From NCBI RefSeq assembly GCF_013369485.1, contig NZ_JABWEB010000005.1, positions 1 to 64,000 on the forward strand: 64,000 nucleotides of DNA, written 5' to 3'. The translations under genes were made by a program, and so were the position numbers. Numbering within the stretch: the stretch's first letter is position 1; every line of letters starts with the position of its first letter. Shown here one piece after another: positions 55,283-63,153 of the stretch. This stretch comes from Massilia sp. BJB1822. GTDB lineage: Bacteria > Pseudomonadota > Gammaproteobacteria > Burkholderiales > Burkholderiaceae_D. The notes under the pieces are model-generated. The model had not been told where the DNA came from and ran no database searches. It saw nothing but the letters and a program-made list of their open reading frames with translations.

Positions 55283-56218
55283 TTAGTGGCTGCCGTAGAC
55301 GATTTTGTCGTCGACCATATACAGCTGACAGGCGCGGTGGGCGTAGTCCTGGCATAGCTGGAGGGCGCGGGCGCGCGGGTCGGTAGGCAGGGCAGGATTT
55401 TCGGGATGGGTGCCGGCCACGGAGACGGAATAGCCGTTGTCGGAAATGGCGAAGGCGCGCGGTAGCGGTTTTTGCAGGAAGAGGCGGAAGCGTTCCTGCC
55501 CCTTGGGCGAGAGGTTCGGCACCGGGTCGTCCACCGTCAGCGGCGCGAAGGGCAGTGTCAGCGCGACCGGCTGGGCCGGCTGGCCGAGTAGTTCGTGCGA
55601 GAGCTGTTCGCCGCAGGCTTCGGACAGGACGGCCAGCGCGCGCTTCAGGCGCGCGGCCTGGTTGGCCAGCATTTCGTCGTAGGTGGGCGGCTGCAGCTTG
55701 CGATCGCTCTGGGCCTGGCAGTTGGCGTTGGCCACTACTTTTTTCGTGGCGGTGTCGATCAACTTGGCGCGTGCCCCGTATTCGACCTGGTAGTGGCTGG
55801 TGTCCAGGCCCAGATAGGCGAATTTCCAGCTGCCCTGGACGTCAACCAGCAGCCTGCTGTTCGGCGCCGGCGCGGCAAGGGCGGCGTTATCGCTGTCGTC
55901 CACCGCCAGCGCCTGCGGTGCGGCGAGCATGCCGTAGCTGGCGGCGAGACGCTGGGCCAGCGTGCGGCTCAAACGCGGGGTGGGATCTTCGATCTGGTTG
56001 TCGGCCACCAGTTTGTCGCCGCTTGAAACGCTGGATAGGGCGCCAAAGACGCCAAACAGGGCATTCCCGGCCGAGAAGGCGGTGAAGCGGGGCGCCGGAC
56101 GCTGTGTCGGCTGCACGGTCTGGCCGTTGAGCGTGGCGGCAAATTGCGGATCGAGGGCGGCGGCGCCGGCGCTTTGGCTGGCGCCCAGCAGCAGGGCGAG
56201 GAGGGCGTGTGGTTTCAT
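55283..56218 (-). CDS. Hypothetical secreted protein
   Basis: 311 aa. Signal peptide MKPHALLALLLGASQSAGAAA. The mature protein (LLVDVQGSWKFAYLGLDTSHYQVEYGARAKLIDTATKKVVA read in parts) looks like a periplasmic or surface-associated beta-rich domain, and the C-terminus has three Cys (ALQLCQDYAHRACQLYMVDD plus CGEQL). Family not recognised. It is convergent with pit and divergent from the XRE gene at 56306; the promoter is probably in the 75-bp AT-rich spacer. Confidence 0.7.
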   Translation of the reverse strand: MKPHALLALLLGASQSAGAAALDPQFAATLNGQTVQPTQRPAPRFTAFSAGNALFGVFGALSSVSSGDKLVADNQIEDPTPRLSRTLAQRLAASYGMLAAPQALAVDDSDNAALAAPAPNSRLLVDVQGSWKFAYLGLDTSHYQVEYGARAKLIDTATKKVVANANCQAQSDRKLQPPTYDEMLANQAARLKRALAVLSEACGEQLSHELLGQPAQPVALTLPFAPLTVDDPVPNLSPKGQERFRLFLQKPLPRAFAISDNGYSVSVAGTHPENPALPTDPRARALQLCQDYAHRACQLYMVDDKIVYGSH

Positions 56219-56277
56219 GCGCTCATGCTGTCATATTGTCATTATCAAATCAATATTTTCTGGGTGATTTGTGCTGA

Positions 56278-56312
56278 TTCCCATAATTGAGATATGATCT
56301 CATTTATGGGAA
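56278..56312. promoter_or_regulatory. 35-bp operator palindrome over the XRE promoter
   Basis: TTCCCATAATTGAGAT (56278-56293), ATG, ATCTCATTTATGGGAA (56297-56312): 15 of 16 bp match. TATGAT (56293-56298), a good -10 with TTGTGC 18 bp upstream (56269-56274), lies at the exact centre. Likely binding site of the XRE protein for autorepression, possibly also affecting the divergent gene. Confidence 0.7.
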
Positions 56313-56869
56313 ATTCGAACATGGAAGAACGTCTGGTGCAGCGGCTGGCCGGACTGCGCGAAGCACGCGGCTGGTCGCTGGAGGAATTGGCGGCGGCGAG
56401 CGGGATCAGCCGCGCCACCTTGTCGCGCCTGGAGCGCGGCGAGAGCAGTCCGACGGCGGCGCTGCTGGGCAAGCTGTGCGCGGTGTATGGCATGCCGATG
56501 TCGCGCCTGATCGCCGAGGCCGAGGCGCAGCCGGCGCAATTGATCCGCCATGGCGAGCAGGCCGAGTGGCGCGATCCGGATACGAGCTTCCTGCGGCGCA
56601 TGGTGTCGCCGCCGGCGCGCGGTTTCGGCGCGGAGCTGATCGAGGGCCGTCTGCCGGCCGGCGCCGTCATCGATTACGAGCAGCCGCCGGTGCGCGGCAT
56701 GGAGCAGCATCTGTGGATGCTGGGCGGCGTGCTCGATTACACGCTGGAGGGACAGGTCTACCGCCTGCAGCCTGGCGACTGCCTGCGCTTCCACCTGTTT
56801 GGCCCCACCCGTTTTTCCTGTCCCGGTCCGGACGATGCCCACTATCTGATAGCCATATGCGAACCATAG
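56306..56869 (+). CDS. XRE-family regulator with C-terminal cupin
   Basis: 187 aa from ATG 56306 (ATGs at 56294 and 56321 are alternatives). The HTH_3 domain (EERLVQRLAGLREARGWSLEELA read in parts, GISRATLSRLERGESSPT) is followed by a cupin (GAVIDYEQPPVRGMEQHLWML, YRLQPGDCLRFHL, read in parts). Such XRE-cupin proteins sense a small ligand and control a nearby enzyme. The start is placed at 56306 because the -10 lies at 56293-56298, so 56294 is probably upstream of the transcript. It overlaps the GNAT gene by 13 nt. Confidence 0.88.
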   Translation: MGNSNMEERLVQRLAGLREARGWSLEELAAASGISRATLSRLERGESSPTAALLGKLCAVYGMPMSRLIAEAEAQPAQLIRHGEQAEWRDPDTSFLRRMVSPPARGFGAELIEGRLPAGAVIDYEQPPVRGMEQHLWMLGGVLDYTLEGQVYRLQPGDCLRFHLFGPTRFSCPGPDDAHYLIAICEP

Positions 56870-57840
56870 AAGAACTGGACGGCGCCGGCCTGCGCGCCAA
56901 TCTCGACGCCTTGGCCGAGGTGCTGCACGATTGCGTGCGACATGGCGCCAGCGTCGGCTTTGTCTTTCCCTTCACGCTGGACGATGCGCGCGGCTTTTGG
57001 CGCGAGCTGGTCCCGCAGATCGAGAGCGGGGCGCGCAAGCTGCTGGTGGCGCGCGATGCCGAGGGTGTGGTCTGCGCCACGGTGCAGCTAGGACTGGCGA
57101 TGCCGCCCAACGGCCGCCACCGTGCCGACGTCAACAAGATGCTGGTGCATACGCGGGCGCGCCGCCAAGGCTTGGCCGGCATGCTGCTGGCGGCGGCCGA
57201 GGAGCATGCGCGTGCCCTGGGCCGCAGCCTGCTGGTGCTCGATACCTGGAGCTGCAGTCCCGCCGAGGATTTGTACCGCAAGCAGGGCTACCAGCTGTGC
57301 GGCCAGATTCCACAATACGCGCTGGCGGCCGAAGGCGGCCTCGGTGCGACCACGGTGATGTACAAGCTGCTGGCGCCAGCCTTGCAGGTGGGCGAGGAAG
57401 ATCCATCTTCAGATGAGGCCCGCCTGCTGCTCGATGAGTTGTCCGCCGCGTTGGCCGGGATCACGGGCGACAGCGGCGCCTCCTCCTTCAATGTGGACGA
57501 TGTGCGCGGCGCCGGCGGCCGCTTCGTGGTGGTGCGCGATGCGCAGGGCAGGGCGCTTGGCTGTGGCGCCATCCGCCCTCTGCAGGATGGCGTGGCAGAG
57601 TTGAAACGCATGTACGCCAGGCCCGGTACGCGCGGCGTGGGCAGTGCCGTGCTGGCGCATCTGGAACAGGCGGCCGCCGATCTCGGCTACCGCGCGCTCT
57701 GGCTGGAAACGCGGCTCGTCAATAGCCGCGCCCTCGGCTTCTATGCGGCGCGCGGCTATCTGCGCATCCCCAATTTCGGCAAATACGCGGGCAACAGCGC
57801 CGCCGTCTGCATGGCAAAGCGGCTGACAGGGCCGGAGTAA
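56857..57840 (+). CDS. Double GNAT-domain acetyltransferase
   Basis: 327 aa with two GNAT folds in tandem. The first (about 1-170) has VNKMLVHTRARRQGLAGMLL (acetyl-CoA loop R-x-x-G-x-A) and LLVLDTWSCSPAEDLYRKQGY (read in parts). The second (about 190-327) has ELKRMYARPGTRGVGSAVLAHLE (read in parts) and LETRLVNSRALGFYAARGY. Both acetyl-CoA motifs look intact. Substrate unknown. Translationally coupled to the XRE-cupin regulator, which probably controls it and senses a related small molecule. Confidence 0.9.
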   Translation: MRTIEELDGAGLRANLDALAEVLHDCVRHGASVGFVFPFTLDDARGFWRELVPQIESGARKLLVARDAEGVVCATVQLGLAMPPNGRHRADVNKMLVHTRARRQGLAGMLLAAAEEHARALGRSLLVLDTWSCSPAEDLYRKQGYQLCGQIPQYALAAEGGLGATTVMYKLLAPALQVGEEDPSSDEARLLLDELSAALAGITGDSGASSFNVDDVRGAGGRFVVVRDAQGRALGCGAIRPLQDGVAELKRMYARPGTRGVGSAVLAHLEQAAADLGYRALWLETRLVNSRALGFYAARGYLRIPNFGKYAGNSAAVCMAKRLTGPE

Positions 57841-57890
57841 AACCGGGCAGGCTGGCGGAATAGGGTGCTACCCATCTTACTGCGAGGTAT

Positions 57891-58021
57891 TGTCTCGTTT
57901 TGTCTCGCTGCGTCTCGCATTGTCTCGCAATCTTGCTTTTGCGACGATTTTTACCCTTGGCGCCGTGTGCCTGAGGAAAAAACGCGAGACAAAGCGCGAC
58001 ACAACGAGACAAAACGAGACG
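57891..58021. repeat. Inverted array of 10-bp iterons (GTCTCG)
   Basis: Four GTCTCG units at 57892, 57902, 57912 and 57922 are spaced exactly 10 bp. Four complementary units, CGAGAC at 57985, 58005 and 58015 and CGCGAC at 57995, follow with the same period. The two 38-bp arms (57891-57928, 57984-58021) match at 33 of 38 positions and flank a 55-bp spacer. It lies between two convergent genes, within the 219-bp gap 57841-58059. Confidence 0.85.
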
Positions 58022-58059
58022 TTGGCTACCAGTAAGAAGGCATAGTCCCTATACCCCGC

Positions 58060-60423
58060 TTATTTGATGCACACCGCCCGCACCATCTTGATGTCGGTGA
58101 TGCCGAGCAGGACTTTCTCGATGCCGTCCATCTTCAAGGTCAGCATGCCGTCTTCCAGCGCGGCAGCCAGCAGTTCGGCCACGCGCGCGTGCTCCTGCAG
58201 CAGCTTCTTGATGCGGTCGGTGCCGAGCATCAGCTCATGCAGGCCGACGCGGCCCTTATAACCCTTGTTGCATTCTTCGCAGCCCACCGCGCGGTAGAGC
58301 GTGAAGCGGCCATCCTCGCCGCCATAGCGTTCGCGCCAACCGGCCAGCACCGTGGCGCGGCTGGCCTTGGCATCCTTCTGGAAGCCGGCCGTATGCTGCA
58401 ATTCGCTGCAAAACTCGGTCAGCAGCAGGTCCAGCTCCGCCGCGCCAGGATGGTAGGCCTGCTTGCATTTGCCGCACAGGCGCTTGGCCAGGCGCTGGGC
58501 CAGGATGCCGAGCAGCGCATCGGCGAAATTGAAAGGGTCCATGCCCATATCGAGCAGGCGCACCACCGATTCCGGCGCGCTATTGGTGTGCAGGGTGGCG
58601 AATACCAGGTGGCCGGTGAGCGAAGCTTCGATGCCCATGCCCACGGTTTCCTTGTCGCGCATCTCGCCCACCATGATGATGTCGGGATCGGCGCGCAGGA
58701 AGGCGCGCATCACCGTGGCGAAATCGAGGCCGGCCTTGCGGTTGACCTGCACCTGGCGCAAGCCTTTCTGCGTGATTTCGACCGGGTCTTCCGCCGTCCA
58801 GATTTTCGTGTCGGGCGTGTTCAGGTAATTCAGCACCGAGTGCAGGGTGGTGGTCTTGCCCGAGCCGGTCGGGCCGCAGACGAAGAACAGGCCATACGGC
58901 TTTTCCACCGTGGCGCGCAGGCGGTCCAGATTGAAGGGCAGCACGCCCAGCTTGTCGAGCGGGATCGGCTCGCCCGCCGCCAGAATCCGCATCACCACAT
59001 CTTCCACGCCGCCGGTGGAGGGAATGGTCGCCACGCGCAGCTCGATATCCAGCGGCCCGTATTTCTTGAACTTGATCTTGCCGTCCTGAGGCTTGCGGCG
59101 TTCTGAAATATCGAGGTCGCACATGATCTTGATGCGCGCCACCAGCGCCGCGCGGTAGGCGGCGGGAATCTCGATATACGGCACCAGCGTGCCGTCCTTG
59201 CGGAAGCGGATGCCGGTCTTGCCTTTGCCGGGCAGCGGTTCGATATGGATGTCGGACACGCCCTGGCGGTAGGCATCCGTGATCACCTTGTTGAGCAGCT
59301 TGACCAGCTCATTTTCCACCGCCTCCGGCACTTCGGCGCTGTCGAATTCCTCGTCGCCTTCCTCCATGCCCGACAGCAGCTCGCCCACGCTGGAACTGTC
59401 GCCTGCCGCACCATAAAACTGGTCCACGGTCTGCTGGAATTCGCGCGCCGTCGTCACGCGGAACAGCAGCTTGGCCTTGGGGAAGATCTGGTTGACGACG
59501 CGCGCGCCCATCACCCGTTCCGGATCGTGGGCCAGCACGGTCAAGCCGTCTTTGCCATCCTCCAGCGGCAGCCAGCCCGCTTCCTCCACGTATTGGCGCT
59601 TCAGGTTTTTCAGCAGCTCCACCGGTTTCAGGCGCTCGGTCTTGAACGGTTCGTAAGGCAGGTTGTGGAAGTGCGCCAGCGACTGGCCGATGTCGGGCAG
59701 GCGCACCTGGAACTGATCGAGCAGCACCTCTTCCAGCGGCAAGCCTTTCTGCCGCGCCGAGCGCACCGCCAGTTCCAGCTCGCCCGCCGCCAGCACGCCG
59801 TCCGTCACCAGGCCGTCGTACTTGGTGCGCACCAGCTGCGGCGGTTTCATGCGCTGGCTGAAAGCTACCGACAGGGTTTCGCACAGCTCCTTCACGCCCT
59901 CCAGCACGATGGAGGAGAACGGCCCGCCGTCGCGGTTGTTGATGAACTGGACCACGCCCAGCAGATCGTGCGACTCCACCGAGATCAAGGGCGCCACCAG
60001 CATTTCGCGCGTGCGGTAGCCGGTGCGCTGGTCCACGCCTTTCTGGAAGCGCAGGTCGGCCGAGATGCGGTGCAGCTCCGCCTCGTCGTACACGTCGGCG
60101 ATGTTCAGGGTTTCGCGCGTCAGCGCCACATAGCCAGCGATGCTGTGCGGCGACACCGCCAGCTTCAGGTCGCGGAAGGTGGTCAGGCCGGTCTTGACCT
60201 TGGAGACGATGTAATCCTTCTCATGGTCCATCGCATACAGCGTGAAGCGGTCGCAATGCAGCAGGTCGCAGAATTCCATGCCCAGGTCGAGCATGATTTC
60301 ATCGAGATTGCTGGTGGCGTGGATCTTGGTGCTGACGGTCTGCAGCTTGCGGAAGAAGGCCAGGCGCAAGCTGGTATCACTGGGTTCGCTGACGGGGTCG
60401 CGGGGAATATAGGCGTCATTCAT
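58060..60423 (-). CDS. GAF-domain fused GspE/PilB-type secretion ATPase
   Basis: 787 aa. An N-terminal GAF domain (about 25-195: FCDLLHCDRFTLYAMDHEKD, SIAGYVALTRETLNIADVY read in parts, LLGVVQFINNRDGGPF) precedes a GspE N1-type domain (about 215-360) and a full T2SS/T4P ATPase: Walker A GPTGSGKTT at 517-525, Asp box TAEDPVEI, Walker B IIMVGEMRD, His box ATLHTNSA and the tetracysteine zinc site (CGKC ... CEEC). The ATPase looks active. There are no pilin or secretin genes nearby, so the GAF domain may tune a pilus or secretion machine encoded elsewhere. Downstream of the metallo-hydrolase gene by 14 bp. Confidence 0.93.
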   Translation of the reverse strand: MNDAYIPRDPVSEPSDTSLRLAFFRKLQTVSTKIHATSNLDEIMLDLGMEFCDLLHCDRFTLYAMDHEKDYIVSKVKTGLTTFRDLKLAVSPHSIAGYVALTRETLNIADVYDEAELHRISADLRFQKGVDQRTGYRTREMLVAPLISVESHDLLGVVQFINNRDGGPFSSIVLEGVKELCETLSVAFSQRMKPPQLVRTKYDGLVTDGVLAAGELELAVRSARQKGLPLEEVLLDQFQVRLPDIGQSLAHFHNLPYEPFKTERLKPVELLKNLKRQYVEEAGWLPLEDGKDGLTVLAHDPERVMGARVVNQIFPKAKLLFRVTTAREFQQTVDQFYGAAGDSSSVGELLSGMEEGDEEFDSAEVPEAVENELVKLLNKVITDAYRQGVSDIHIEPLPGKGKTGIRFRKDGTLVPYIEIPAAYRAALVARIKIMCDLDISERRKPQDGKIKFKKYGPLDIELRVATIPSTGGVEDVVMRILAAGEPIPLDKLGVLPFNLDRLRATVEKPYGLFFVCGPTGSGKTTTLHSVLNYLNTPDTKIWTAEDPVEITQKGLRQVQVNRKAGLDFATVMRAFLRADPDIIMVGEMRDKETVGMGIEASLTGHLVFATLHTNSAPESVVRLLDMGMDPFNFADALLGILAQRLAKRLCGKCKQAYHPGAAELDLLLTEFCSELQHTAGFQKDAKASRATVLAGWRERYGGEDGRFTLYRAVGCEECNKGYKGRVGLHELMLGTDRIKKLLQEHARVAELLAAALEDGMLTLKMDGIEKVLLGITDIKMVRAVCIK

Positions 60424-60437
60424 CGGCTGCTCTGCTC

Positions 60438-61331
60438 TTAGAGTTCGACTTCCAGACCTTCATAGGCCAGAAAGACTTGCAGTCCTTCCGGCAGCGGCGC
60501 ATGGCGCGCCATGACTTCGGCAAACACGGCCTCCAGTTCGTCGTCGCTGCGGGTCGGCTCGTGGTGGGTGCAGTACAGGGCTTTGGCACCGGTGCGGATC
60601 GCCATGGCCAGCGCCGCGTCGAAAGTGCCGTGGCCCCAGCCGCGCTTGGAAGGATACTCGTCGCGCGTGTACGAGGAATCGACGATCAGCGCGTCCACGC
60701 CCTGGGCCGCCGCGTCGATGGCGCGCGTGCGCTGGTCAACCTGCAACTGGCAGGCCGCATGTTCGGGATGGCCTTCGGGGAAAAGGTTGTACAGCGGCTC
60801 GTGGTCGCCGGTAAAGAACAGCGACTTGCCGCCGCTTTCGATGCGGTAGCCCAGATCGGTGACGGGGTGGCTCATCACCACATTGCCGATGCGCGCATCG
60901 CCCACTTCCACGGTTTCGCCAATCTCCAGCGTGCGGTAATCGATGGTGGCGTCCATCTCGGCCTCGCCCACCGGGAAGTAGCTGTTCTGCAGCTGCACCC
61001 CCATCACATGGGCGATGCCGTTGCCGGTGGCAGGATCGCTGGCGCCGTGAATGCACACGCGGCTGCCCTTGATGAACAGCGGCGTGAAAAAGGGCAGGCC
61101 GTGGATATGGTCCCAATGGCTGTGGGTGATGAAGATATTCGCCTGCACCGGTGTCTTGCCCTCGGCCAGCAGCGCCTGGGCCAGGGCGAAGATGCCGGTG
61201 CCGGCGTCGAGCACAATCAGGGTGCCGTCATCGCTGCGCACTTCGATGCAGGTGGTATTGCCGCCATAGCGCACGGTGCGCGGGCCGGGGGAGGGAATCG
61301 AACCGCGCACCCCCCAGAATCGGAATTTCAT
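60438..61331 (-). CDS. Metallo-beta-lactamase-fold hydrolase
   Basis: 297 aa. MKFRFWGVRGSIPSPGP, a conserved GNTTCIEV strand and metal-binding THSHWDHIHGLPFF (H-x-H-x-D-H) with later His/Asp ligands in MSHPVTDLGYRI, FTGDHEP and THHEPTRSD. This subgroup often sits beside cyclic-nucleotide and GAF signalling genes, and some relatives are cyclic-nucleotide phosphodiesterases; the substrate here is not determined. First gene of a two-gene minus-strand operon with the GAF-GspE protein. Divergent from the HD-GYP gene. Confidence 0.9.
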   Translation of the reverse strand: MKFRFWGVRGSIPSPGPRTVRYGGNTTCIEVRSDDGTLIVLDAGTGIFALAQALLAEGKTPVQANIFITHSHWDHIHGLPFFTPLFIKGSRVCIHGASDPATGNGIAHVMGVQLQNSYFPVGEAEMDATIDYRTLEIGETVEVGDARIGNVVMSHPVTDLGYRIESGGKSLFFTGDHEPLYNLFPEGHPEHAACQLQVDQRTRAIDAAAQGVDALIVDSSYTRDEYPSKRGWGHGTFDAALAMAIRTGAKALYCTHHEPTRSDDELEAVFAEVMARHAPLPEGLQVFLAYEGLEVEL

Positions 61332-61536
61332 TACCGGACTCCCTCCTTGCTGTCTCGCGTATTTTTATGTTTTTGTCGGCTGTGTCGTGCATGGTAAAGA
61401 CTTGCCGATGATAGCCTTTTTTTCACAATTCCTGGCCGATTCCTTGCGAATTTCCTGCCTTGCAGGCAGGATTCCACTTGGTACGCTGCGTGCAGTACTG
61501 GCGCGGTGCGCATCGATATTGCCGAGGATAAACTTC

Positions 61537-63153
61537 ATGCATGAACCGACGCCCAGCCAGATCGCCCAGCGCCTCGACCAGCTCACGGAATTGAGCGTGG
61601 CCCTCGGCGCCAGCGAGGATACGACCCTGCTGCTGGAGCGCATCCTGCATGCGGCGCAAAGCCTGACCCATGCCGACGGCGGCACCCTGTATCGCCCCAG
61701 CCGCGACCGGCGCAGCCTGGAATTCCACATCTCGTTCAACAATAGCCTGAAGCTGCGCCAGGGCGGCAGCAGCGGCGTGACGGTCGATATCCCGCCCGTG
61801 CCGCTGTACGACGCCGAAGGGCGGCCGAATCTGGCCTCGGTGGCGGCGTGGTCGGCGCATCAGGGCCGGGCCGTGAATATCGAGGACGTGTATCTGGACG
61901 ACGTCTTCAATTTTTCCGGCATGCGCAGCTTCGACCGCCAGTTCGGCTACCACTCGCAATCCTTCCTCACGGTGCCGATGCGCGACCACGAGGGCGCGCT
62001 GGTGGGCGTGCTGCAACTGGTGAACGCGCAAGACCCGGCTACCGGCCAGGTGCAGGCCTTCAGCGCCACCGACCAGCGCTTTATCGAGGCGCTGGCGGCG
62101 CAGGCCGGGGTGGCGCTGACCAACCAGCAGCTCTTGCACCAGCTGGAAGAGCTGCTGCTGGCCCTCGTCAACCTGATCAATATCGGCATCGACGAAAAAT
62201 CGCCTTACACCGGCCGCCACTGCCAGCTGGTGCCGGTGCTGACCATGATGCTGGCCGACGCCGTGCACCAGACCGATACCGGCCCGCTGGCCGATTTCCA
62301 TATGAGCGATGCCACGCGGCGCGAGCTGTGGCTGGCCGGCCTGCTGCACGATTGCGGCAAGATCACCACGCCGGTGCACGTGGTGGACAAGGCCACCAAA
62401 CTGGAAACCCTGTTCGACCGCATCCACCTGATCGATACCCGCTTCGAAGTGCTGCTGCGCGACGCCGAGCTCCACGCTCTGCGCGCGGCGGCGGCCGGAG
62501 GCGATGCGGATGCCCTGCGCGCGGCGCTGGACGAGGAGTGCGCTGCCTTGCGCGCCGACCGTGCCTTCCTGCACCATGCCAATGTGGGAGCGGAAAGCAT
62601 GAGCGAGGCCGACCAGGAACGCGTGCGCCGCATCGGCGCGCGGCGCTGGGTCGGGCCGGACGGCCGGGAGCAGCCCTTCCTCAGCGAGGACGAGCTGAAG
62701 AACCTGCACATCCGCGCCGGCACGCTGACCGAGGATGAGCGCAAGATCATCAACAACCATATCGTGATGACGGTGCGCATGCTGGAATCGCTGCCCTGGC
62801 CGCGGCATCTGCAGAACGTGCCGGAATTTGCGGGCGGCCACCACGAGCGCATGGACGGCAAGGGTTATCCGCGCGGGCTGACGAAAGAACAGATGTCGGT
62901 GCCGGCGCGCGTGATGGCGATCGCCGATATCTTCGAAGCGCTGACCGCGCGCGACCGGCCCTACAAGAAGGGCAAGATGCTGTCCGAGTCGCTGCACATC
63001 CTGGGCAAGTTCAGCGAGAACGGGCATATCGATCCCGACCTGTTCGATATCTTCATGCGCCGCAAGGTCTATCTCGACTATGCGCGCAAGCATATGGACC
63101 CGCGCCAGGTCGATGTCATCGACGAGGCGCTGATCCCCGGCTATACGCCATGA
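61537..63153 (+). CDS. GAF / HD-GYP domain phosphodiesterase-type protein
   Basis: 538 aa. N-terminal GAF (about 10-195: LLLERILHAAQSLTHADGGTLY read in parts, QSFLTVPMRDHEGALVGVLQLVN read in parts), then an HD-GYP domain with GRH (218-220), HD271-272 (LLHDCGKITTP), and H435-H436-E437 ... G443-Y444-P445 (HHERMDGKGYP). HD-GYP proteins hydrolyse cyclic-di-GMP. About 100 residues are inserted between the HD pair and the IINNHIVMT helix. ATG 61537 has GAGGA 9 nt upstream; the longer frame is not used. Ends with ATGA overlap with the next gene. Confidence 0.93.
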   Translation: MHEPTPSQIAQRLDQLTELSVALGASEDTTLLLERILHAAQSLTHADGGTLYRPSRDRRSLEFHISFNNSLKLRQGGSSGVTVDIPPVPLYDAEGRPNLASVAAWSAHQGRAVNIEDVYLDDVFNFSGMRSFDRQFGYHSQSFLTVPMRDHEGALVGVLQLVNAQDPATGQVQAFSATDQRFIEALAAQAGVALTNQQLLHQLEELLLALVNLINIGIDEKSPYTGRHCQLVPVLTMMLADAVHQTDTGPLADFHMSDATRRELWLAGLLHDCGKITTPVHVVDKATKLETLFDRIHLIDTRFEVLLRDAELHALRAAAAGGDADALRAALDEECAALRADRAFLHHANVGAESMSEADQERVRRIGARRWVGPDGREQPFLSEDELKNLHIRAGTLTEDERKIINNHIVMTVRMLESLPWPRHLQNVPEFAGGHHERMDGKGYPRGLTKEQMSVPARVMAIADIFEALTARDRPYKKGKMLSESLHILGKFSENGHIDPDLFDIFMRRKVYLDYARKHMDPRQVDVIDEALIPGYTP

